Translations under genes and position numbers: made by a program
Assembly: GCA_963674955.2 (NCBI GenBank)
Contig: CAXXKR010000001.1
Location: forward strand, 806,001 to 870,000
Length of the DNA: 64,000 nt
Reading direction: 5' to 3'
Source of the DNA: G963674955 sp963674955
Lineage (GTDB): Bacteria; Desulfobacterota; Desulfovibrionia; Desulfovibrionales; Desulfovibrionaceae
Part shown: positions 7,717 through 15,922 of the stretch, piece after piece
Position numbering within the stretch: the first letter of the stretch is position 1
Layout: every line of letters begins with the position of its first letter
The notes under the pieces: model-generated
Told to the model about the DNA's origin: nothing
What the model saw: the letters and a program-made list of their open reading frames with translations, nothing else
The model's database searches: none

Positions 7717-8234
7717 CAGAATTCCTCCAGCAGGAGATCATGGAGTTCGAGCCGCTTGGAGCCGCCCTTCTGGTCGGGGTGGCCCAGGGCGAGCACGGCC
7801 TGAAGCTCGTAGTTGTTTGGTTCAAGTCCGAGGATTCCCAAAACCTCGTCTTCCCTGTTCAGTATCTCTCCAAGCCAGACGCCGCCCAGTCCGAGGCTGT
7901 GCGCGGCCAGGAGCATGTTCTGTATGACGGCTCCTGACGATTGGTGGTCCTTGATGGGACTGTACATGCGGTCCTTGTCCAGCAAAACGACAATGAGCGC
8001 CCTGGCCGAGAGCGCGATTTTTTCGTACTTGGTGCAGGCTGCAATGTCCTCGTGCCTCGGGTCGCCGGGCGTGACGACCATAAATCTCCAGGGCTGGTTG
8101 TTCAGGCCGCTTGGGGCCCAACGTCCGGCCTCGAGTATGGCCAGGAGATGTTCCCTTGTTATCTCGTCCTCAGTGTATTTGCGGATGCTTCTGCGCTGGC
8201 GGATGGCCTCCAATACACTATTTTTCGTATTCAT
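7716..8234 (-). CDS. Nitroreductase-family protein
   Basis: A 172-residue FMN-dependent nitroreductase-like oxidoreductase. The N-terminal R-Q-R-R-S-I-R-K-Y and A-P-S-G-L-N-N-Q-P-W-R-F are the FMN-contacting signatures; A-A-H-S-L-G-L-G-G-V-W-L-G near residue 110 is the second family motif. Members reduce nitro compounds, quinones or flavins with NAD(P)H. It is the first gene of the five-gene minus-strand operon ending in comF, and is coupled to the MBL gene by a TGATG overlap. Confidence 0.9.
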   Translation of the reverse strand: MNTKNSVLEAIRQRRSIRKYTEDEITREHLLAILEAGRWAPSGLNNQPWRFMVVTPGDPRHEDIAACTKYEKIALSARALIVVLLDKDRMYSPIKDHQSSGAVIQNMLLAAHSLGLGGVWLGEILNREDEVLGILGLEPNNYELQAVLALGHPDQKGGSKRLELHDLLLEEF

Positions 8235-8369
8235 TGTCCGGTCCTCCGTTGGCTGAGGGCCAAATTAGCGTAGAGCGGCCTCGTGGGCAAGAAGCGTTTG
8301 GGGTATATCCCGATTGTGTTCCCTGTCGCCCACGGATATGGCTAGGGGAAGTCCCCAGGGAGTGAGGAT

Positions 8370-9461
8370 ATGGATACGGGTTTATCCTTTTCTGAATTGT
8401 TTCTGCGTGTGGCCGAAACCGGCTTGTCCAGGCAGCATTCGCGCGACGGGAACATGCCCGCCGGAAGCAACGGTCCGCACGGCGGAAGGCAGACGCCGGT
8501 CAGGAACACCGCCCACTGGCTCCAGACTTTCGCCAGGGCCTGGGAGATGAGCGGGGAAGAGCGGTTCCGCCGGGCCGCCCTGGGTTGCGCGCGGTACCTT
8601 TTGGACCGCAACACCCGTAATTCCAAGGGACTTTACGTGCATCGCTTTGTGCGCGGCAAGGATTCCTGCAACGGACTCATGGGTCCGGCCTGGACCATTG
8701 AAGGGCTTTTTTGCGGATATGAATCCCTGGGGCTTGAAGAATGCCTGGACGCGGCGCGCGCGTTATTTCTGGCCCATCCCTTTTCCGCCGGGCGCGGGGT
8801 CTGGCGCAGGGTCGAACCCGACGGCAGGAACCTTTCTCCGGATCAGACCCTGAATCATCAGCTCTGGTTTTGCGCCGCAGGTTCCCTTTTGTCCGGGGAG
8901 GATCTGGAAATCGGGTCTATTGTTCCGGCCTTTCTGGACAGGCTCAAATCCAACCTGCGCATCGCCTCCTGCGGACGAATCCGCCACCTGATCTATTGCG
9001 GCCCGGCTGCCGAGGCCAAGCTGGCGGTGAAGAGGGCCGCAGGCCGTTTTCAAGACCTCAAGGCCCGGGAGATAGGCTATCAGGCCTTCAATCTCTATGC
9101 CCTGGCCATGCTCAGAAATTCCTTTCCCGAACACGACATCTGGGACAGCCCGGTCCTGGCCAGGGCCCTGGACTATGCCGGGAGTCCGGAGTTCGACAAG
9201 GGGATACGCGCCAACGTTTTCGGCCCGGACTACAATCCCGTTGGTTTCGAGTTGGCCTATGTCCACGAGACCTTTGGCTTCGGCGGACCGGATTATGCCG
9301 AAACCTGGCTGCGCAAACAGGTGGACCACGGCTTTGATCCGGTCAGGAACGTGTTTTCCAAGGGCGCCCTCGATCTGGAAACCGCAACGGCCCGCGTCTA
9401 CGAATGCTGCCGACTGTCGGACGATCTGTTTTCCGCGAACCTCGGCGGGGGATTGAGGTGA
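8370..9461 (+). CDS. Polysaccharide-locus protein, possible alpha/alpha-toroid fold (AglQ-like)
   Basis: A 363-residue soluble protein without signal peptide or membrane segment. The pattern of repeated helical segments with aromatic and glycine-rich turns (N-G-L-M-G-P-A-W-T-I-E-G-L near residue 100, N-H-Q-L-W-F near residue 165, and G-Y-Q-A-F-N-L-Y-A-L near residue 235) resembles the alpha/alpha-toroid glycan-processing proteins annotated as AglQ in surface-glycan clusters. That likeness is from memory and is weak evidence of function. It is the first gene of the locus; the flippase start codon overlaps its stop (GTGA). Confidence 0.6.
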   Translation: MDTGLSFSELFLRVAETGLSRQHSRDGNMPAGSNGPHGGRQTPVRNTAHWLQTFARAWEMSGEERFRRAALGCARYLLDRNTRNSKGLYVHRFVRGKDSCNGLMGPAWTIEGLFCGYESLGLEECLDAARALFLAHPFSAGRGVWRRVEPDGRNLSPDQTLNHQLWFCAAGSLLSGEDLEIGSIVPAFLDRLKSNLRIASCGRIRHLIYCGPAAEAKLAVKRAAGRFQDLKAREIGYQAFNLYALAMLRNSFPEHDIWDSPVLARALDYAGSPEFDKGIRANVFGPDYNPVGFELAYVHETFGFGGPDYAETWLRKQVDHGFDPVRNVFSKGALDLETATARVYECCRLSDDLFSANLGGGLR

Positions 9462-10726
9462 AGTGGACGGCCCAGCCGGTTTTCGCGGTAGCTGACCAGG
9501 CCCTGGTTTCGGGCGGCAATTTTCTTTTGGCCCTGATGGTGGCGCGCAGCTGTTCCGCCGGGGAATACGGACTGTATGTCCTGGCCCTGGGCGCGATCCT
9601 GTTTTTCGGCGAATTGGCAGGAGGCGCGGCCATCAACCCCCTGACCGTGCTGGCTCCGGCCCTGAAAGGCGATGAGTTGAAAGAGTTCCTGAGCGGGACA
9701 TTCGTCCTGTTCGTCGGTTTGGTGGCGGCCTGTTGTCTTGTTTTGGCTTTGGCCTGGAGTTTTTTTGGCCCCCCAGATCCCTTGCCGGCCCTGATAGCGG
9801 CCCTGGCCTTCATCCAGGCCCGGGAGTTCACGCGCAGGACGCTTTTTGCGGTGCGCGGTGCGGATTGCGTTTTGCTCAACGACCTGGCGCACACTCCCCT
9901 GCTTTTGGCCTTGGTCTTTTCGCTGCGTCGTCTCGATTCCCTGAACCCCTCTTCCGTATTGATCTGCATGGCCGCCACCGGCGCGCTGGGGCTTGTCCTG
10001 GGATTGATTCAGATACGTAATTTCCTGAAAGGCGGGGTTCCTGACCTGGCTGGCACCCTGCGCCGGATATGGAAGATCGGACGCTGGACCCTGCCCGGAA
10101 GAATGGGGGCCTTTGCCTGCGCCCAGGCCAACATTTTTATCCTTGCCGCGCTCATGGGCCGGGCGGCAACAGGGGAATTCCACGCGGCCAGGAACGCGGC
10201 AGTGCCCCTGATGCTTTTGACCATGGCCGTCAGGAGCCTGATGGCCCCGCGCCTTGCCGGTGTTTTCGCCCACAGCGGGCAATGTTCCCTGAACAGTGCG
10301 GTGTCACGCTGGACCACGGCATTGGGGATAGCCGCCCTGGCCTACACCCTGCTGATAATGTTTTTTGCGGAACAGGCAATGGTCCTGCTTTACGGGTCCG
10401 GATACGCGGAGCAGGCGAATCTGGCCCGGCTCTGGTGCCTGCCCTTCGCCCTCGCCGCCTTGAGGCTCATGCCCGCGCTGGGTCTCGGGGCCATGCTGCG
10501 GCAGGACGTGCTGCTCTTTCTCGGTTTGGGGTCAGGGTTTTTCTGCCTGCTCCTGTCCGGGCTGTTCATACCTCATTGGGGCAAGTCCGGCGCTCTGGCC
10601 GCGCAAGGGCTTGGGGAGCTGTTTTTTCTGGGCGGGGCCGCATTCATGTTCCTGCGACTGGCAGGCAAGGCCAGGGCGTCTCAAAACCAATCGATTTTCG
10701 CGGAAAGGGGCCAAGCCGGGTCATGA
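9458..10726 (+). CDS. Polysaccharide flippase-like membrane protein (Wzx/MATE-like)
   Basis: A 422-residue protein with about 12 hydrophobic segments, resembling lipid-linked oligosaccharide flippases (Wzx, polysaccharide transport family). It begins with the usual pattern F-A-V-A-D-Q-A-L-V-S-G-G-N-F followed by A-R-S-C-S-A-G-E-Y-G-L-Y near residue 30, which is typical of the family. The frame is open from 9404, but GTG 9458 is preferred because it overlaps the upstream stop (GTGA), the pattern used throughout this locus. It would move lipid-linked repeat units across the inner membrane. The next gene, a putative ligase or polymerase, overlaps its stop by four bases. Confidence 0.8.
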   Translation: MKWTAQPVFAVADQALVSGGNFLLALMVARSCSAGEYGLYVLALGAILFFGELAGGAAINPLTVLAPALKGDELKEFLSGTFVLFVGLVAACCLVLALAWSFFGPPDPLPALIAALAFIQAREFTRRTLFAVRGADCVLLNDLAHTPLLLALVFSLRRLDSLNPSSVLICMAATGALGLVLGLIQIRNFLKGGVPDLAGTLRRIWKIGRWTLPGRMGAFACAQANIFILAALMGRAATGEFHAARNAAVPLMLLTMAVRSLMAPRLAGVFAHSGQCSLNSAVSRWTTALGIAALAYTLLIMFFAEQAMVLLYGSGYAEQANLARLWCLPFALAALRLMPALGLGAMLRQDVLLFLGLGSGFFCLLLSGLFIPHWGKSGALAAQGLGELFFLGGAAFMFLRLAGKARASQNQSIFAERGQAGS

Positions 10727-11958
10727 TGCTCAGACGGTTCGTGGCCCTCCTGGGCATTCTGCTTTTGAGCGGGGTCTTCATGCCCGCTTGGTTCACCCAG
10801 GGCGGAAGTCCGGCCGGGCGGGTCTGGGCAATGGCCTACAACCTTTTGCTGGCCTGTGTATATGTCGCGGCCTGTTTTTTTCTCGCTGCGGGACGCAGAG
10901 GCTTGGTCCAGGCCTTGAAACGCAACCTTCCCCTTGCCGTGCTTTTGTCCGTTTGTCTTCTTTCCGCACTTTGGTCCTGCGATCCGGCCTTGACCCTGCG
11001 CCGGGCCGCGGCCCTGGGCGGGACGAGCCTGTTCGGAGTATTCCTGGCCCTGGACTTCAGCCTCGACGAGGTGCTGGACATGGCCGCCGCCGCCCAGGTC
11101 TGGGTCATGATCCTTTGTGTGGTCAGCGTGCTGGCCGCGCCGGAGCAGGGGATAATGTCCGGGTACCACGAGGGGGCGTGGCGCGGACTGTTCATACACA
11201 AAAACACCATGGGCCGGTCAATGGTTCTGGCGGCATTGCTCTTTCTGGCCGACCGCGGCGGGGGATCGAAACGGCTCATGAACCTGCTCTATGTCTTCCT
11301 GGCCCTGTTTCTGCTTTTCATGTCCTCGTCCAGGGGGGCGCAGATGGTCATGGCCCTTGTCCTTCTCTTTTTACCGATGGCTCGGCAATTGGGCAGGCCG
11401 GAATTCGCCTTCAGGACCCGCTTCTGGATCATGCTGGCCGGATACGCCCTGCTGTTTTGCGCCGCCGTTTTTTGTCTGGAACGATTGTTTCCGCTGCTCG
11501 GCAGGGAGCCGACCATGACCGGCCGGGCCGAACTCTGGGCGGCCATATTCGAGACGCTGGGCAACAGGCTCTGGCTGGGCCACGGCTTCGGGGCCTATTG
11601 GGAGGGGCCGGGAAAGGCCTTGAAATACGCATGGGGGCTGTGGGACGCCTCCCACGCCCACAACGGCTGGCTGGAGGCCTGCCTGGGGCTGGGAGTGGCC
11701 GGGCTGATGCTTTTGGCGTCCTGTTTCTGGTCGGTTTGCAGGAACGCCCTGGCCCTTTACCGTCGTTCCGGCCGGGAGCGGTTGGTGTGGATGATCCTTT
11801 TTCTTTTGTTCATGTTTTTGATGAACGGTTTGGAAAACGTGACCCTGCGCCAAAACTCCATTTACTGGACCTTGTTCTGCTTCGTCGCGGTCCGTCAGCC
11901 GGTTGCGGAGTCGGAAGCTTCGGGGCTTGCGGGATGTGGGGCGCATCGGAATGTCTGA
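10723..11958 (+). CDS. O-antigen ligase/polymerase family membrane protein
   Basis: A 411-residue protein with about ten membrane segments. The large periplasmic region holds G-H-G-F-G-A-Y near residue 288 and D-A-S-H-A-H-N-G-W-L-E near residue 308, the A-H-N-x-x-L-E pattern of the Wzy_C / O-antigen ligase family. W-R-G-L-F-I-H-K-N-T-M-G near residue 155 is a second family motif. Such proteins join or polymerise lipid-linked glycans at the periplasmic face. A second protein of this superfamily closes the locus, so one may polymerise and the other ligate. The start overlaps the flippase stop (ATGA). Confidence 0.85.
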   Translation: MMLRRFVALLGILLLSGVFMPAWFTQGGSPAGRVWAMAYNLLLACVYVAACFFLAAGRRGLVQALKRNLPLAVLLSVCLLSALWSCDPALTLRRAAALGGTSLFGVFLALDFSLDEVLDMAAAAQVWVMILCVVSVLAAPEQGIMSGYHEGAWRGLFIHKNTMGRSMVLAALLFLADRGGGSKRLMNLLYVFLALFLLFMSSSRGAQMVMALVLLFLPMARQLGRPEFAFRTRFWIMLAGYALLFCAAVFCLERLFPLLGREPTMTGRAELWAAIFETLGNRLWLGHGFGAYWEGPGKALKYAWGLWDASHAHNGWLEACLGLGVAGLMLLASCFWSVCRNALALYRRSGRERLVWMILFLLFMFLMNGLENVTLRQNSIYWTLFCFVAVRQPVAESEASGLAGCGAHRNV

Positions 11959-13138
11959 TTCTTCCAGGGTCTTGATGGTACACAACCATTACCGCAATCG
12001 CGGCGGCGAGGATTTGAGCTTCGAGGCCGAGGTGGGGCTGTTGAGGGGAAGGGGACACGAGGTGCGCTGCCTGACCATGCACAGCAGGGAGGCCGAAGCC
12101 ATGTCCGCGCCTCGCCTGGCTGCCTCACTGGTCTGGAACCGCCGGGCGGCCATGAATCTCAAAAGTGCGGTCAGGGAGTTCGATCCGCAGGTCATCCATA
12201 TCCAGAACACCTTCCCGCTGATCTCGCCTGCCGTCTGCCGCGCCGCCCACGCAACAGGCCTGCCCGTGGTCATGACACTGCGCAATTATCGCCTGTTCTG
12301 CGTAGGCGGGACTTTTTTCCGCAACGGCGCGTTTTGCGACCATTGCCTGGGTCGCGCCTTTCCCTGGCCCGCCGTTGGTCATGGCTGCTACCGGGGTGAA
12401 AGGTGCAAGAGTTTGGCAATGGCTCTGATGAACAGGCTGCACGAGCTTCTCGGCACCTGGCGCGACTGCGTGGACATGTTCGTGGCCACCAGCAACCGGG
12501 CCAGGGAAATATTTATCCGCGCGGGCCTGCCTGCGGACAGGGTCGAGGTCAAACCGAATTTTCTGCCCGACGATCCCGGCCTTTCCCATCGGCCCCGCGA
12601 GTTCGCCCTGTATGCTGGGCGGCTGTCCAGGGAGAAGGGAATTCTGGACGTGATCGAGGCCTGGAAAAGGGGAGGAATCCCCTTGCCCTTGAAAATCATT
12701 GGAAACGGTCCTTTGGAAAGGGAGATTCGCGCTGGAATCAAAGGTGTCGGAAATGTGGATTTGAGAGGCTGGCAAAGTCACGGGCACGTTTTGAAACTCA
12801 TGGGCCGGGCCGCTTTTCTTGTGGCGCCCTCCAGGTGGGAGGAGCCTTTCGGTCGCGTGGTCATGGAAGCCTTTTCCAGGGGCACGGCCGTGGTCGCCGC
12901 CAGGGCAGGGGCCTTGGCCGAACTGGTCAGGGACAAGGAAACGGGCCTGCTGTTCAGCCCCGGCAGTGTCCGGGAAATAGAGGACAAATGCCGCCGCGCA
13001 GCCAATGATCCGGGAGGAATGAAACAGATGGGGGCCAGAGCCAGAATGTTTTTTGAGGAGAACTTCATCGCCGAGGTCAATTATTGCCAACTAATGAAGA
13101 TCTATGCCGGGGTTTCGGCGCGGAGGCATGGGGCATGA
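11951..13138 (+). CDS. Glycosyltransferase family 4 protein
   Basis: A 395-residue GT-B-fold retaining glycosyltransferase. The N-terminal half has H-N-H-Y-R-N-R-G-G-E-D near residue 10 (acceptor side, glycine-rich) and a cysteine-rich insertion F-C-D-H-C-L-G near residue 125. The C-terminal half has Y-A-G-R-L-S-R-E-K-G near residue 220 and P-S-R-W-E-E-P-F-G-R-V-V-M-E-A near residue 295, including the E-x7-E donor-binding motif. ATG 11951 is used although the frame opens at 11903; it overlaps the upstream gene by eight bases. Sugar specificity is unknown. Confidence 0.9.
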   Translation: MSDSSRVLMVHNHYRNRGGEDLSFEAEVGLLRGRGHEVRCLTMHSREAEAMSAPRLAASLVWNRRAAMNLKSAVREFDPQVIHIQNTFPLISPAVCRAAHATGLPVVMTLRNYRLFCVGGTFFRNGAFCDHCLGRAFPWPAVGHGCYRGERCKSLAMALMNRLHELLGTWRDCVDMFVATSNRAREIFIRAGLPADRVEVKPNFLPDDPGLSHRPREFALYAGRLSREKGILDVIEAWKRGGIPLPLKIIGNGPLEREIRAGIKGVGNVDLRGWQSHGHVLKLMGRAAFLVAPSRWEEPFGRVVMEAFSRGTAVVAARAGALAELVRDKETGLLFSPGSVREIEDKCRRAANDPGGMKQMGARARMFFEENFIAEVNYCQLMKIYAGVSARRHGA

Positions 13139-14049
13139 AAGTCTGCATACTCATCTGCGCCCACAGGCGGCCCGCGCTGCTGGCCGTTTTGCTGCAGAGC
13201 ATTTGTGGACAAAAGTTCAAGACATTGGAGCCGCCGGAGATCGGGATTGTCGTGGTGGACAACGATCCAGCCCAATCGTCGCGCAAGGTGGTGGAGCGGT
13301 TCGCCCAAGGCAATGATGTGGCCTGCTCCTATTCCTGCCAGCCGACCGGGGGCATCCCCCAGGCCCGGAACAAGGGCCTGGACATTGCCCCTGAAGATGC
13401 GGATTTCGTGGCCTTCATCGATGACGACGAGTGGGCCGCGCCGGGCTGGCTGGAAGGTCTTTTGACGATGAGGGAGCAAAGCGGGGCGGAAGTGGTCGGC
13501 GGTCCTGTTTATCCCGAGTATCCGCCGGACGTTGCGCCCTGGATTAAGCGCCATGGCATGTTCGAGCGCCGCAATCATCCGGACGGGGCGCAGATTCTTT
13601 ACTGCTCCACCAACAACGCCTTGGCGGACTGGAGGTTCATAAGGGAAAGGGGCATCCGTTTTGACGACAGGTATGCTGACTCCGGAGGGTCGGACGTGAA
13701 GTTCTTCATGGAGGTGGCGGCGTCCGGGGGGCGCATGGTCTGGGCCAGGGAGGCCGTGGTCTTCGAGCGGGTGCTGCCGCAACGGGCCAACGCCGGGTGG
13801 CTGCTTCTGCGTTCATTCAGGTTGGGCAATTCTCTGATGTTCTGCTTTCTTCATCAATATGGTTTGGGCTCCAAGGTCCTGAAGCGGTTTGCGGTTTCCT
13901 GCGGTCAGGCGGTTGTGGGCTTGGCGGGGATGGTGCCCGGCGCGTTGCTGGGATTCGGCGCGGCCATGCGCCTTGCAAGGCTGGCCTGCAAGGGGGCGGG
14001 GGGTCTGGCGGCCCTGTCCGGATTCAAATACAGGGAGTACAAGAAATGA
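13135..14049 (+). CDS. Glycosyltransferase family 2 protein
   Basis: A 304-residue GT-A glycosyltransferase. The N-terminus reads V-C-I-L-I-C-A-H-R-R-P, followed by V-V-V-D-N-D near residue 40, and the metal-binding D-x-D region is F-I-D-D-D-E-W near residue 98. G-G-P-V-Y-P-E-Y near residue 123 is common in GT2 proteins. A hydrophobic stretch near residues 255-285 may anchor it to the membrane. The start (ATGA) overlaps the GT4 stop. It probably adds one sugar of the repeat unit; the donor is unknown. Confidence 0.9.
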   Translation: MKVCILICAHRRPALLAVLLQSICGQKFKTLEPPEIGIVVVDNDPAQSSRKVVERFAQGNDVACSYSCQPTGGIPQARNKGLDIAPEDADFVAFIDDDEWAAPGWLEGLLTMREQSGAEVVGGPVYPEYPPDVAPWIKRHGMFERRNHPDGAQILYCSTNNALADWRFIRERGIRFDDRYADSGGSDVKFFMEVAASGGRMVWAREAVVFERVLPQRANAGWLLLRSFRLGNSLMFCFLHQYGLGSKVLKRFAVSCGQAVVGLAGMVPGALLGFGAAMRLARLACKGAGGLAALSGFKYREYKK

Positions 14050-15122
14050 GCGTGGCGCTGATAACAGGTTCGTCCGGCCTGATTGGCTCGTGCTGCGCAC
14101 GGTATTTCGCGGAAAAGGGCTTCGACGTCGTGGGGCTGGACAACGACATGCGGGCCGGGTTTTTCGGCGAGGAGGGGTCCACCAGGAGCGTTGCCCGGGA
14201 GTTGCAGCGGGAACTGGGAACCAGGTTCAGGCTTTTTGATGCGGACATCCGTGACCGGCGTGCCCTTGAAGAGGTTTTCAAACGCCACTCCCGCGACATA
14301 TCCCTTGTGATCCACGCGGCCGGGCAGCCTTCCCACGACTGGGCGGCCACAGACCCGAATACCGACTTCGAGATCAATGCGGTGGGAACGTTGAACCTGC
14401 TTGAGCTGACCAGAAACAATTCACCGGAAGCCGTGTTCATCTTCACCTCCAGCAACAAGGTCTACGGGGACGGTCCCAACCGGTTGCCCCTGCGGGAGGG
14501 ACGCAGCCGCTGGGAGCCGGAACCGGGCCACGGCCTTTCAAGGGGCATAGCCGAGGACATGCCGGTGGACCGTTGTCTGCACAGTCTGTTCGGAGTTTCC
14601 AAGCTGGCCGCGGATGTCATGGTCCAGGAATATGGCCGCTATTTTCAGATGCCCACGGCCTGCTTTCGCTGCGGCTGTATTTCCGGCCCGGCCCATCAGG
14701 GGGTGAGCCGGCATGGTTTTCTTTCCTATATGATGCGCTGCGCGGCTCTTGGCAGGCCTTACAACATCTATGGATACGAGGGAAAACAGGTCCGCGACAA
14801 CCTGCATGTCATGGATCTGGCCGAGGCTTTTCATTGTTTTCATCTCTCGCCCCGCGCCGGAGAGGTCTACAACATGGGCGGCGGTCCGGAGAGCAATTGT
14901 TCCCTGCTGGAGGCCGTCGAACTTTGCCGTGAGATCAGCGGCAACAGCCTGAATCTGGCCTATGTGGACCGGCCGCGAAAAGGGGACCATATCTGGTGGA
15001 TCAGCTGCCTGGACCGGTTCAGGGGCCATTACCCCCAGTGGTCGGTGCGCAGCGGGGTCAAAGACATTCTTGAGGATATTTACGAATCCGACGCGGCGCG
15101 CTGGACGAGGGCCGGGCTGTGA
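14046..15122 (+). CDS. NAD-dependent epimerase/dehydratase (SDR; CDP-paratose 2-epimerase-like)
   Basis: A 358-residue extended SDR enzyme acting on nucleotide sugars. The Rossmann motif G-S-S-G-L-I-G-S is at residue 7 onward, H-A-A-G-Q-P-S-H-D-W near residue 91, and F-T-S-S-N-K-V-Y-G-D near residue 137, the last typical of the CDP-tyvelose/paratose 2-epimerase branch. The usual catalytic Y-x-x-x-K reads F-G-V-S-K near residue 183, so the tyrosine is replaced by phenylalanine; the same replacement is, as I recall, found in a subgroup of homologues. Coupled to both neighbours by four-base overlaps. It probably supplies a sugar nucleotide for the locus. Confidence 0.85.
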   Translation: MSVALITGSSGLIGSCCARYFAEKGFDVVGLDNDMRAGFFGEEGSTRSVARELQRELGTRFRLFDADIRDRRALEEVFKRHSRDISLVIHAAGQPSHDWAATDPNTDFEINAVGTLNLLELTRNNSPEAVFIFTSSNKVYGDGPNRLPLREGRSRWEPEPGHGLSRGIAEDMPVDRCLHSLFGVSKLAADVMVQEYGRYFQMPTACFRCGCISGPAHQGVSRHGFLSYMMRCAALGRPYNIYGYEGKQVRDNLHVMDLAEAFHCFHLSPRAGEVYNMGGGPESNCSLLEAVELCREISGNSLNLAYVDRPRKGDHIWWISCLDRFRGHYPQWSVRSGVKDILEDIYESDAARWTRAGL

Positions 15123-15922
15123 AGGACGGGGAGCGGAAAAACGTTTTGGGAGTCCTTGCCTGCGCCCTGGAACCCGGATCGGCGCGGGACAGGATTCTTG
15201 ATGCGGCCAGGGAGGGGCGCGGCCTCTCGGTGTCGGCCCTGGCCGTGCACGGCCTGATGTGCGGAGTCTTGAACAGGGAAATGCGGCTTTGCCTGAACCG
15301 GCTGGATATGGTTCTGCCCGACGGCCAGCCTGTGCGCTGGGCCTTGAATCTGCTGCACGGAACTAGCCTGAGGGAGCGGGTCTACGGGCCGGACCTGATG
15401 CTGGCCCTTTGTTCGGCCGCCGCAGGGGAGGGTCTGCCGGTATATCTTTACGGCGGAAAGGCCGATGCCCTGACAAGGTTGGAAGGGGCGTTGAAAAAAC
15501 GTTTTCCAGGGTTGGCTGTGGCCGGGGCAAGCCCCTCGCTTTTCCGGCGCATGACCCTGGTTGAGAAGGAAGAGGCGGCGCGGCGGATACTGGAGAGCGG
15601 GGCGCGTCTCGTTTTTGTGGGTCTGGGCTGCCCGCGCCAGGAGTCATGGGTGGACGCCTTTCGCGGCCTTCTGCCCATGCCCTTGGTCGCCGTGGGCGCG
15701 GCCTTTGACTTTCATGCCGGACTCAAGCCCCAGGCCCCGGCCTGGATGCAGAAACGCGGGTTGGAATGGCTGTTCAGGCTTGGCTGCGAGCCATCGCGTC
15801 TCTGGAAACGCTATGTCCTGCTCAATCCGCTTTATCTGCTGTTTTTGGTCCTGCAACTGCTGGGCGTCGGGTTCAGGGTTGAGAAAGGAAGGCCGCAGGG
15901 CAGGGGACAGCCTTGGGGCTAG
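15119..15922 (+). CDS. WecG/TagA/CpsF-family glycosyltransferase
   Basis: A 267-residue GT26 enzyme that adds a second sugar (in known members ManNAc or ManNAcA) to a lipid-linked first sugar. Family motifs: L-P-D-G-Q-P-V near residue 63, R-V-Y-G-P-D-L near residue 85, Y-L-Y-G-G-K near residue 107, and G-L-G-C-P-R-Q-E-S-W near residue 167. The C-terminus ends in a hydrophobic helix that would sit at the membrane. GTG start overlaps the epimerase stop. It is the last plus-strand gene of the locus, and its stop codon overlaps the stop of the convergent polymerase gene. Confidence 0.9.
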   Translation: MKDGERKNVLGVLACALEPGSARDRILDAAREGRGLSVSALAVHGLMCGVLNREMRLCLNRLDMVLPDGQPVRWALNLLHGTSLRERVYGPDLMLALCSAAAGEGLPVYLYGGKADALTRLEGALKKRFPGLAVAGASPSLFRRMTLVEKEEAARRILESGARLVFVGLGCPRQESWVDAFRGLLPMPLVAVGAAFDFHAGLKPQAPAWMQKRGLEWLFRLGCEPSRLWKRYVLLNPLYLLFLVLQLLGVGFRVEKGRPQGRGQPWG

